DNA from: CAYVQU01 sp964453155
Lineage (GTDB): Bacteria; Chloroflexota; Anaerolineae; Anaerolineales; UBA11858
Reading direction: 5' to 3'
DNA: 34,714 nucleotides
NCBI GenBank assembly: GCA_964453155.1
Contig: CAYVQU010000042.1
Location: forward strand, 1 to 34,714
A program made the translations under genes and the position numbers. The notes under the pieces are model-generated. The model was not told the origin of the DNA. It made no database searches and worked only from the letters and a program-made list of their open reading frames with translations. Positions 17,180-24,931 of this stretch are shown in pieces; position 1 is the first letter of the stretch, and every line of letters begins with the position of its first letter.

Positions 17180-17851
17180 ATGATGGCCCGAAAAAAACAA
17201 AAAGGATTAGGGGAAAAGCATAAACGAATTTTAGATGTATTAGCCGGTTTTACGACTGAAAATGGCTATCCGCCTTCAATTCGCGAAATTTGCGAAGAAG
17301 CCGAAATTTCTTCTACTTCGGTCGCGAATTATTATCTTGATCGCCTCGAAGAGTTGAAATATATCCAGCGGGATCGCAAGGTATCGCGGGGTATTCGGCT
17401 GCTCAAACATTACAGTTCAATTCTCGTGTCGGCTGATGATATGGTTAAAGTTCCAGTAGTCGGTGCAATTGTCGCCAGCCAGCCCATGACAACGTTCGAA
17501 ACCCATCCCGAAACGATGATTGATGTGGCCGGTAGTCTCCTTCCCGGCCAAAAAGTTGATGATTTATTCGCGCTGGAAGTTTCAGGAGATTCAATGGTCG
17601 ACGCGATGGTCAATGATGGCGATATCGTGATCATGCGCAAACCCCAAGGGCCGGTAAAAAATGGTGATATGGTTGCTGTCTGGCTTAACGATCGGGATGA
17701 AACCACGCTGAAATACTATTTCCGTGAAAAAGGAAAGGTGCGCTTACAACCAGCCAACCCCACCATGGGTCCGATCATCGTTAATGATCCCAGTACAGTA
17801 GAAATTCATGGGAAAGTGGTGATGGTTGTCCGCCAAATGGAAGCCCAATAA
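17180..17851 (+). CDS. lexA: LexA-type SOS repressor / S24 autopeptidase
   Basis: 223 residues from ATG 17180 with GGAGG at 17169-17173. The N-terminal winged helix-turn-helix has YPPSIREICEEAEISSTSVAN; the C-terminal S24 domain holds the catalytic dyad Ser138 (SGDSMVDAMVNDGD) and Lys178 (DETTLKYYF). The self-cleavage site, normally Ala-Gly in a V..AG.P context, reads VPVVGAIVASQP here, so cleavage would be at Ala99-Ser100. It represses DNA-damage genes and is inactivated by RecA-stimulated self-cleavage. Monocistronic: own promoter and terminator. ATG codons at 17180 and 17183 are adjacent; the first has 6-base spacing. Confidence 0.95.
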   Translation: MMARKKQKGLGEKHKRILDVLAGFTTENGYPPSIREICEEAEISSTSVANYYLDRLEELKYIQRDRKVSRGIRLLKHYSSILVSADDMVKVPVVGAIVASQPMTTFETHPETMIDVAGSLLPGQKVDDLFALEVSGDSMVDAMVNDGDIVIMRKPQGPVKNGDMVAVWLNDRDETTLKYYFREKGKVRLQPANPTMGPIIVNDPSTVEIHGKVVMVVRQMEAQ

Positions 17852-17885
17852 CGTTATTTGAAACAAATAGATTAGATCAACGAAT

Positions 17886-17912
17886 CCCCCAGGTTTTCGC
17901 TGGGGGGTTTTT
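17886..17912 (+). terminator. Rho-independent terminator after lexA
   Basis: Stem CCCCCAG (17886-17892) / CTGGGGG (17900-17906) with a seven-base loop followed by GTTTTT. It also separates lexA from the convergent nuclease gene. Confidence 0.9.
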
Positions 17913-17924
17913 GATTCAGTCTGC

Positions 17925-20843
17925 TCACTCAGAACAACCCGAAAAATGATTCAGATTTCCTTGCAATCCCGGGGAAAAGCGATTTTGACCAACAGGAAAA
18001 ACCTCTAAATGCTTCCCGAAACTTCCGACAATGTCCGGATCACGAGTAATCGACTGATCATCGCTCGCGATCGAATCATAAACAACGGCATCAACAATTT
18101 GGGAGCGTAAATCGTATAGCGTCACGGTATCGCCCGAGTTATTCAAGCCTAAACCACCTTTCGTCGAAACCTGAACCGGGCAATTCCCAAATGAGCCTGT
18201 CGGCAGTCCGCCCCCAAATATAACCACAGATCCGCTCGGTTGAATAATTGTCCCATTTAAGAACACATGGCGCAGGTTGACCCGATCTTTTATTGTCCAA
18301 CCGCTGATATCAATGGGAAAATCAACTGTATTCACAATCTCAATGAATTCATCATCGGAACCATCCCGGATTCCATCTCCATTGGCATCCCCGCTCAAGT
18401 CACTCGCGGGATCGGCATGAATTTCATTGATCACGATGGGGGGGAACGGTGTAGGTTCTGGCGTTGGGGTCGGAGTTGGTGTGGGCGTTGGAGTCGGGGT
18501 GGGCGAGGGGCTACTGAGATCAACTTCTCCTGGGGCCGGATGTGCTTGATCACGCCAATCTTCCTTACCAGTTGAGGCTTGATAGGTCGGATACCGTTCT
18601 AGTGAGTGACCTTCAGCGACATCTTTGGCAGCCGGATCAAAGGCAAACTTAGAACTACCCCAAGAAACGGCATCATGAATTGAATCATCAGCTGCCAGAA
18701 GTAATACTTCATCACCGGAATTGCCCAATTGCATGTTGCGAGTGCCCCATAAAGCATACACTTCCATGTCTGGAATCCCAGCATCGGTGTCATGGATTTC
18801 AAAATTGGGGCTGAAGCCGTAAACGGTTTGAAAAGCAGTGCCGCGATTGGCAATGATAATCACTTCCCGGGAGGCCACCTGACCTCCATTCGGGAACTGG
18901 AGCATTCCTTCGCTACCGCCAGCGGTTTCTTCATCCCCAATTTTATACTCCGATAAATCAACCGGGCCGCTGCTGGCATTGTATAGCTCAATCCATTCTT
19001 CTTCAGGCTCATCGGTGACATCATACATGACCTCTGAAATCAGCAACTTGGTAAATGGAAAGCTTGGATTTCGAATGATGAGGGGGACATAAACCCGGTA
19101 AGATTTGGCGAATGGCTCAAAAGCAAAGCCAGCCCAAACTGGATCATGATCTGAGCTCCGGCGCGGTGTATCAGCATCTCCACGATACACATAAGGAAAA
19201 TCGGCATTTTGATGGGGAATCGAAACCTGGGTTGGTTTTTCTTCTAGCACCGCGCTAACCAGGATGTGGTCTAGTACTTGGGAAACACCTTGATAAATAT
19301 AGGTATAGCGTTGCGTTTCTTCGATCTGATGAACCAAATTTGTTAACCCGGCTCGTTCCAAGATTCCCAACGGCTGAGAATCAACATAGTCATTTAGATC
19401 TCCTAAGACAATCAGATTTGTTTCTCCATCAGATGCCAGGATGTCTTCAACAAGATTTACGACAAATTCGGCCTGTTTTATGCGCCGGGGCAAGGTGTAC
19501 TCATTCGAAGAGGTATCCTGCCCTTTAGATTTCCAGTGGTTGGCGATAACAACCAACTTTTCTGAACCCCCGCTGAGTTGAACCGAAAATTCGGCAACTA
19601 ATGGGGGGCGAGAAAACAAACGATTGCCGTCCAATATCCCATCCCCATCACGATCACAGGTTTTCGCATTCGCAGGGAAATCAACATTCTTATTTCCATC
19701 TGGCCCAAGGCCATCAACCAAATCCGTACACTTCTGCTGTTGGGTGGCCGAGATCAAACTAACCTGAGGTTGCTGATATAAAATAGCCACATCTATACCG
19801 CGCACATCCGGGCCAGGAACCAAAACATAATCGTAATCGACTTCAATCTCAGGCCGAGACACCAGCGCGGCCAAAACGGTTTCATTCTCCGCTTCTTGAA
19901 CCGCCAGAATTAAGGGTTCTTTGAGTTCACTATGAATTAATTGCGCCAATTTCTTCAGTTTGCGTTGATACGCGGTTTCCGTGGGAACATTATCTTCCGT
20001 GGTGAAATCATCAACTGAGTCAAATAGATTTTCGAGATTGAGGGTTGCGGCTGTAATTTGGTTTCCCGAGGTCTTCACTCCCGATTCAGGTGTCAAATCA
20101 CCTGGGGATAAGATTGGGTTCGCCAACAACTGCAACCGAAACAAGCCATAAGAATAATCTAGGACCCCAGCTAAACCCATTATTTGGTCGCCGACTTGAG
20201 CTTCAGGAGTGATCTCAAATAATCCGGCTTCATCGACACAAATAACAGCCCCCGTTCCGTTCGGATCAGCCCTATATACTCTACCGACCCCCAAATCCGA
20301 ATTAACAACCCAGGTTTCATCATTTTTGTTGGTTGGCCCCACTACAATGGCAGAATCTAACTTGACCAGCATCCCCTCCCGAGCCTCGAAATAAATCAGC
20401 GCAGCAGCCTCATCTTGCGGGGGATTTAGATCGACAGGTGGAGGCAAAGCGTTGCCGCTCGAAACTATTGTTATGGTTGTCGATATGGTTTCGATTTCGG
20501 TAAACCCAAAATATTCATCCACCTCCCCACTCACCGAGATTAAATCCCCAGATTGAACAACGTCTACTCTTTCCCCCAGGTAAACGAAAACACCATCCGA
20601 AGTGGCCTCATCGCCATCACAGTTTTCATGTTGAAGATAAAACCCTCTTCGACTGCTGTCGTCGAAATCTGCCGTTACGACTCCCTGAACGACAACGGTT
20701 TCGCCAATGAATGGAGAAGTTTTACCGTTACCCTGAATTTCACAAATCGTTCGAGTGGTATAAATCCCACTTGAGCGAACCATGAATGAATTGACCAGAA
20801 ATAGAAATACAAAACACACAGACCTTATAACGCCCCGGGTCAT
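17925..20843 (-). CDS. Secreted endonuclease/exonuclease/phosphatase-family nuclease with lamin-tail domains
   Basis: 972 residues. A signal peptide (VCFVFLFLVNSFMV near the N-terminus) is followed by an OB-fold region as in ExeM/YhcR-type extracellular nucleases (IGETVVVQGVVTADF), then the EEP nuclease core with LNLENLFD, AVQEAEN, ANHWKSKGQ, VLGDLNDYVDS, LDHILVS and SSDHDPVW. Two lamin-tail domains follow (LLISEVMYDV.. and IVINEIHADP..), joined by a Pro-Thr linker (SPTPTPTP type). Acidic Ca-binding-like loops occur in both nuclease and second tail domain. Start: ATG 20843 has GGGGAGG six bases upstream; the in-frame TTG at 20849 is rejected. Likely degrades extracellular DNA for nutrient or phosphate gain. 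Confidence 0.9.
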   Translation of the reverse strand: MTRGVIRSVCFVFLFLVNSFMVRSSGIYTTRTICEIQGNGKTSPFIGETVVVQGVVTADFDDSSRRGFYLQHENCDGDEATSDGVFVYLGERVDVVQSGDLISVSGEVDEYFGFTEIETISTTITIVSSGNALPPPVDLNPPQDEAAALIYFEAREGMLVKLDSAIVVGPTNKNDETWVVNSDLGVGRVYRADPNGTGAVICVDEAGLFEITPEAQVGDQIMGLAGVLDYSYGLFRLQLLANPILSPGDLTPESGVKTSGNQITAATLNLENLFDSVDDFTTEDNVPTETAYQRKLKKLAQLIHSELKEPLILAVQEAENETVLAALVSRPEIEVDYDYVLVPGPDVRGIDVAILYQQPQVSLISATQQQKCTDLVDGLGPDGNKNVDFPANAKTCDRDGDGILDGNRLFSRPPLVAEFSVQLSGGSEKLVVIANHWKSKGQDTSSNEYTLPRRIKQAEFVVNLVEDILASDGETNLIVLGDLNDYVDSQPLGILERAGLTNLVHQIEETQRYTYIYQGVSQVLDHILVSAVLEEKPTQVSIPHQNADFPYVYRGDADTPRRSSDHDPVWAGFAFEPFAKSYRVYVPLIIRNPSFPFTKLLISEVMYDVTDEPEEEWIELYNASSGPVDLSEYKIGDEETAGGSEGMLQFPNGGQVASREVIIIANRGTAFQTVYGFSPNFEIHDTDAGIPDMEVYALWGTRNMQLGNSGDEVLLLAADDSIHDAVSWGSSKFAFDPAAKDVAEGHSLERYPTYQASTGKEDWRDQAHPAPGEVDLSSPSPTPTPTPTPTPTPTPEPTPFPPIVINEIHADPASDLSGDANGDGIRDGSDDEFIEIVNTVDFPIDISGWTIKDRVNLRHVFLNGTIIQPSGSVVIFGGGLPTGSFGNCPVQVSTKGGLGLNNSGDTVTLYDLRSQIVDAVVYDSIASDDQSITRDPDIVGSFGKHLEVFPVGQNRFSPGLQGNLNHFSGCSE
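18460..18507 (-). repeat. 12-bp imperfect tandem repeat coding a Pro-Thr linker
   Basis: On the plus strand about four copies of a 12-mer of the form GGCGTTGGGGTC run from 18460 to 18507. On the coding strand they give alternating Pro-Thr codons linking the two lamin-tail domains of the nuclease. Such linkers readily change length by slippage. Confidence 0.8.
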
Positions 20844-20909
20844 TTTCAACCTCCCCGTATCAATTGTCCACGCCTGTCCCTCTTAATTTACAACATTTCG
20901 CTCAAAAAA

Positions 20910-22019
20910 TCAACTCAAAGGCCAAATTTTACCCGCACCAACAATTCCTTTGGGAGGCACATCGGCTTTTACGGTCGCGCCATTCCCCACGCGAGCCCCG
21001 GCGCCTAATTTGACTTGTAAATTTATCGTCGCCCCCATGCCCACTAAAGTTGCGGTACCAACCTGAACTTCACCGGCCAGGATCGCCCCAGGTGAAATAT
21101 TGACAAAATTTTCGAGGACACAGTCGTGGGAAACGACGGCACTGGTATTCACAATGACCCCCAATCCCGCCTGGGCATCACTGCCAACGTATGCCAGGGG
21201 AAAAACCTGAACGCCTGAAGAAAGGGTCGCACTCGGTTCAACAATTGCGGAGGGATGGACAATGGGTGGACAACCAAATCCCACCGCGGCTAACTGTTCA
21301 AAAACTTTTATTCGAATATGGATATTGCCAATCCCCCCCACCGCATTTACCGCCAATCGGATGCCTTTGGCAAACAAATCTGGCAATATTGCACTACCAC
21401 CAATGACTGGTACCCCCATGATTTCCTGATCCGGGGATAAGCCATCATCCACAAACCCCACCACTTGGTAAGTTCCTAAGGCCCGCAACACATCTAGGAC
21501 AGCTTTGCCGTGCCCCCCACCCCCATAAATGATGATGGCAGTCGGGTCAAAATCACTGCGGATCTGTTTCTCAGCTGGCTCGATCGCATTACCAAGTAAA
21601 GATTGTACATATTCGACGGTGATAAAAGTATCTATAGGGAATCGAGATAAATCGAGATTTTTCTCTTGCGCCAGGGCCAGAGCTGGCTTTGAAATCCTTA
21701 AATTTTCAGGAACCTGTGAAAGCGCAGCATCAATATTGGGTCCCGACTGCTCCGATTCGTCAACCGGGATTTCAGAATCGACCGATTCTGCTAAATAACA
21801 TAACACCTGACCCGCAGTTACTGTATCACCAACTTCAACCTGCAACCCGATCACATATCCAGCCTCTTCAGCATACACTTCAGCAGTTGATTTGGTGGTT
21901 TCGAGGGTGCAGATAAAATCATCTACAGCAATCTGCTGGCCAGCTGCGACGTGCAACTCAGCCAACAGTGCTTCAGGTTCATTGGGATTGATCAGGGGAA
22001 CTTTTACAGGAACAGGCAT
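20910..22019 (-). CDS. Lipoyl domain-PSBD-PglD/NeuD-type acyltransferase fusion
   Basis: 369 residues with three parts. (a) Residues 1-77: a lipoyl/biotinyl domain with the modifiable Lys43 in LETTKSTAEV and the paired VEVGDTVTAGQVL hairpin. (b) About 105-143: a segment like the E3/E1-binding PSBD of 2-oxoacid dehydrogenase E2 proteins (ISKPALALAQEKNLDLSRF), with a degenerate glycine loop. (c) About 160-369: a PglD/NeuD/VioB-type sugar acyltransferase: Rossmann-like IIYGGGGHGKAVLDVL, then hexapeptide beta-helix with the catalytic His298 in NTSAVVSHDC. The E2 catalytic domain (CAT) is absent. Start ATG 22019 has GGAG nine bases upstream; it lies 17 bp after the fused E1 gene. Inference: accepts acyl groups from that E1 on its lipoyl arm and passes them to a nucleotide-amino sugar. 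Alternatively the lipoyl arm is vestigial and acyl-CoA is used. Confidence 0.88.
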   Translation of the reverse strand: MPVPVKVPLINPNEPEALLAELHVAAGQQIAVDDFICTLETTKSTAEVYAEEAGYVIGLQVEVGDTVTAGQVLCYLAESVDSEIPVDESEQSGPNIDAALSQVPENLRISKPALALAQEKNLDLSRFPIDTFITVEYVQSLLGNAIEPAEKQIRSDFDPTAIIIYGGGGHGKAVLDVLRALGTYQVVGFVDDGLSPDQEIMGVPVIGGSAILPDLFAKGIRLAVNAVGGIGNIHIRIKVFEQLAAVGFGCPPIVHPSAIVEPSATLSSGVQVFPLAYVGSDAQAGLGVIVNTSAVVSHDCVLENFVNISPGAILAGEVQVGTATLVGMGATINLQVKLGAGARVGNGATVKADVPPKGIVGAGKIWPLS

Positions 22020-22036
22020 ATTATTTTTCTCCAGGT

Positions 22037-24004
22037 TTATTGGAGCAATTTTTGGGCAGCCGCAACGACGTCAGCTACCGCCGGCAAAACCGCTGCTTCT
22101 AAAACGCCAGAAACCGGCACCGGTAAATCAACGGCGGCTATCCGACCCGTGGCGAACAACTGCGGGCCAAGATCAGCACTTATCTGACTGACAACTTCAC
22201 TCCCCCATCCCAGGCTGAGCGTACCTTCCTCAACAGTCAGCAATCGTTGAGTTTGGCTAACAGATGCCAGCACTGAATTCAATTTGAGAGGCGCTAATTG
22301 GGTCAGGACAATCATCTCAGTAAAAATTTCGTCTTCGTAGGCTAATTGCAAGAGAGCTTGTTGGACAATTTCGGCCATATAGCCATACGTCGCGATCGTT
22401 AGTTGAGCTGGGGGGGCTCCTTTGAGACTGAGTTGGTAGACTCCGGGTTCAGAAGGTTTCGATATGAGGGTCAGATCAAAATCATCCAAAGTTGAAGGTG
22501 TTTGAATTTTCGCTAAGTACAATAGCTTATTTTCAACAAACAAAACCGGATCATCGGCAGCAATCGCCCGCAATAAAAGTGTGGCCGCGTCTTCATCCCC
22601 TATTCGATAAGCACAGGGCGCTAAAATATTCAAGCCCGGGATACCCAGCATCATTTTTTCAAGGGTCTGACTGTGAGTTGGCCCATATCCCCGCCGCCCC
22701 CCCATCGGCAGCCGGATCACAACCGGCACCCGAACCTGATCGTTATACATCCAGCGGAATTTGGCAATGTGGTTGGTAATTTGATCGGCAGCCAGGGTGA
22801 CAAAATCACCAAACATGATCTCTACGATGGGCCGTAAACCCCGCAGCGCCATTCCAGCGGCCAACCCGACAAATCCCGCTTCGGAGATCGGCGTAGAAAT
22901 CACCTGGTCAGGATATTTCGTTGAAAGTCCTTGGGTAATCTTGAAAGCTCCGCCATAGGGATCAAGGATGTCTTCCCCCAAGATGATGACATTTTCATTG
23001 ACTTTCATGGCCTGGTGGAGGGCGGAATTGAGGGATTTTAGGACAGTGGTTTCAGATCGGGCTGAGGATTGAAGATTGGAGACTGGGGATAAATCAGTTG
23101 AGGGGGTGATATGGTCGTCAACAACTGGGAGAGGATCATTGGTGGCTTGCTCTAAAGCGGCTTGAATTTGGGCAATAACTTCGGCTTCGATTGCTTGCCG
23201 GCTTTCGGGGTTCAGGCGCGGCGCGTGGATTTTGAGAGGATCGCGCCGGGATTTGAGGGCCGCAACCGCTGCGGAAGACCGCGTGTCATCTCCCTTTGAA
23301 TGGGGTCCGAACCGATGGGTATGGAGGACCAACCCTTGCGGCCCGCGCCCGGATCGAACTTTAGAAATCAGATCAGCAGCAGCCTCTTTTATTTCCAAAA
23401 CATCTGAAGTATCCATTTCAAGGGCTGAGATCCCAAAACCTTTGAACCTAGTCACCAAATCCCCGGAAAAAACAGACTCGCTGGGAGTCGTTTGGGCAAT
23501 GTCATTATGCTCAACGACAAAAAGGATTGGAAGCTGCCACAATGCGGCCATATTGAAGGCTTCGTAAATAACTCCTTGCCCCAAGGTGCCATCCCCTATA
23601 AAACAAATTCCAATTGCGCCGCTTTTTTTGCGTTGTTCGGCCAGTGCCATTCCAGTCGCAATCGGTACGATGCCCCCCTGAACCCCATTGGAATAGAAAT
23701 CTCGCCATTGTAAATGCTGAGAACCGCCCCGCCCGGCACACACCCCGGTAGATTTGCCCATCATCTCTGCAAATAGGGCCCGGGGTTCACCACCATAGGC
23801 CAAAAAATGGCCGTGGCACCGATGGTTACTAAATACAAAATCTCCTGGTACGAGATGTTCTAACACCCCGACCGCATTGGCCTCTTGCCCTAAATAAGTG
23901 TGAGTTGTGCCAAAAAACACGCCGGTTGGAAACTGCGCTAAGACAGTTTCTTCAAAACGCCGGATGGCGAAAAGATTTTGATATAAGCGTTCATTTATGT
24001 TCAT
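22037..24004 (-). CDS. Fused E1 alpha-beta 2-oxoacid dehydrogenase (TPP-dependent)
   Basis: 655 residues equal to an E1 alpha chain plus an E1 beta chain. Alpha half (about 1-285): NHRCHGHFLAYGG, the TPP motif beginning GDGTLGQG (137-144) and ending at N167 in VVEHNDIAQTTP, and THRFGPHSKGDD, as in pyruvate/acetoin E1 alpha. A linker of about 40 residues, partly coded by a 7-bp quasi-repeat, leads to the beta half (about 325-655): ILGEDILDPYGGAFKITQG, STPISEAGFVGLAAGMAL, EIMFGDFVTLAADQITNHIAK and GPTHSQTLEKM. It decarboxylates a 2-oxoacid and acylates a lipoyl arm. No E3 or ordinary E2 is in the window; the only lipoyl carrier is the next gene. The substrate (pyruvate or a branched or hydroxy analogue) cannot be read from sequence. 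Confidence 0.92.
   Translation of the reverse strand: MNINERLYQNLFAIRRFEETVLAQFPTGVFFGTTHTYLGQEANAVGVLEHLVPGDFVFSNHRCHGHFLAYGGEPRALFAEMMGKSTGVCAGRGGSQHLQWRDFYSNGVQGGIVPIATGMALAEQRKKSGAIGICFIGDGTLGQGVIYEAFNMAALWQLPILFVVEHNDIAQTTPSESVFSGDLVTRFKGFGISALEMDTSDVLEIKEAAADLISKVRSGRGPQGLVLHTHRFGPHSKGDDTRSSAAVAALKSRRDPLKIHAPRLNPESRQAIEAEVIAQIQAALEQATNDPLPVVDDHITPSTDLSPVSNLQSSARSETTVLKSLNSALHQAMKVNENVIILGEDILDPYGGAFKITQGLSTKYPDQVISTPISEAGFVGLAAGMALRGLRPIVEIMFGDFVTLAADQITNHIAKFRWMYNDQVRVPVVIRLPMGGRRGYGPTHSQTLEKMMLGIPGLNILAPCAYRIGDEDAATLLLRAIAADDPVLFVENKLLYLAKIQTPSTLDDFDLTLISKPSEPGVYQLSLKGAPPAQLTIATYGYMAEIVQQALLQLAYEDEIFTEMIVLTQLAPLKLNSVLASVSQTQRLLTVEEGTLSLGWGSEVVSQISADLGPQLFATGRIAAVDLPVPVSGVLEAAVLPAVADVVAAAQKLLQ
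23061..23088 (+). repeat. 7-bp quasi-tandem repeat in the E1 linker
   Basis: Four successive heptamers GCTGAGG, ATTGAAG, ATTGGAG, ACTGGGG lie in the region coding the linker between E1 alpha and beta. Because seven is not a multiple of three, the amino-acid reading changes from unit to unit. Confidence 0.55.
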
Positions 24005-24020
24005 TAGAAAAAATTATACT

Positions 24021-24923
24021 TCAGAGCACAAATAAAAGGGCCACACCAATAATTGCCAGAATAGTGCCCATAATTGCCCCCCACCCATAACGCTCTTTGA
24101 ACACAAAATAACTGATTGGCAGCAAAAATACCGGGGGAAGGGCCATCAGGGTGCTGGCGATGCCAATATCGGCATTTTGGATTGAAAACAACGATAGAGA
24201 AACTCCGACAAATGGGCCAGCGATGGCACCAGCCAACAAGAATAGTATCGCCCGACGGTTTGAATTTAGACGCGTTAGTGTTGATCGGGCCTCCCCTTGG
24301 AAAAACATAATTCCCCACATCACAACGAAAGCAGCCAGCATACGGATGACATTCCCCGAAATTGGGGAAAAATCGCCGTATAATCCGTTTTTCGCGAAGA
24401 CTAGACCTAAAGCTTGACCAGTCGCCGCACCTAAACCAAATAATATTCCTCGGCCGTAATCACGATTTACTTTCCCTTGGCGACCACTTCGATCCAAAAC
24501 CACCCAGGCGATCCCGCTCAAAGTAAGCAAGATCCCGATGATCTCACCCGGTAGGAGGATCTCATCCAAAAATATCCAGGCAACGAGGGCGGCAATCACC
24601 GGGGCCAGGCTCATCATCAACATCGACAGCCGCGGTCCGATCCAGATAAAGGCCTGAAACAAAAAAGCATCCCCTAAAACTAATCCCACAATCCCAGACA
24701 ACCCCAACCATACCCAGCGGTCAGTGCTAGCCTCAAGGGGCAGCAGAGAACCTAAAAATATCAAATGGGTTGCTGATAATAGAATTAATGCAATACCCAA
24801 CCGCGCCCGATTGACAATTACGGCGCCCACCCGCTGCCCGGCCAGGGCAAACATGGTAGATGTAATCGAAAAAGACACAGAAGTCAGTAACGCGGCAATC
24901 TCACCGAGATAAACGATATTCAT
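24021..24923 (-). CDS. EamA/DMT family transporter
   Basis: 300 residues with ten hydrophobic helices in two EamA halves; the first begins with the family-typical AALLTSVSFSITSTMFALAG and contains LDEILLPGEIIGILLTLSG, the second ends VFKERYGWGAIMGTILAIIG. Members export metabolites, and some DMT proteins flip lipid-linked sugars. It lies 8 bp after the phosphoglycosyl transferase gene and 16 bp before the E1 gene, so a role in moving the operon's glycan product or lipid-linked intermediate is plausible but unproven. Confidence 0.88.
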   Translation of the reverse strand: MNIVYLGEIAALLTSVSFSITSTMFALAGQRVGAVIVNRARLGIALILLSATHLIFLGSLLPLEASTDRWVWLGLSGIVGLVLGDAFLFQAFIWIGPRLSMLMMSLAPVIAALVAWIFLDEILLPGEIIGILLTLSGIAWVVLDRSGRQGKVNRDYGRGILFGLGAATGQALGLVFAKNGLYGDFSPISGNVIRMLAAFVVMWGIMFFQGEARSTLTRLNSNRRAILFLLAGAIAGPFVGVSLSLFSIQNADIGIASTLMALPPVFLLPISYFVFKERYGWGAIMGTILAIIGVALLFVL

Positions 24924-24931
24924 TATGATGA

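Noticed and set aside
18460..18507. GT-rich tandem repeat as a possible non-coding satellite or CRISPR-like array
   Set aside because: It is in frame with the nuclease gene and codes the Pro-Thr linker; units are adjacent with no spacers.
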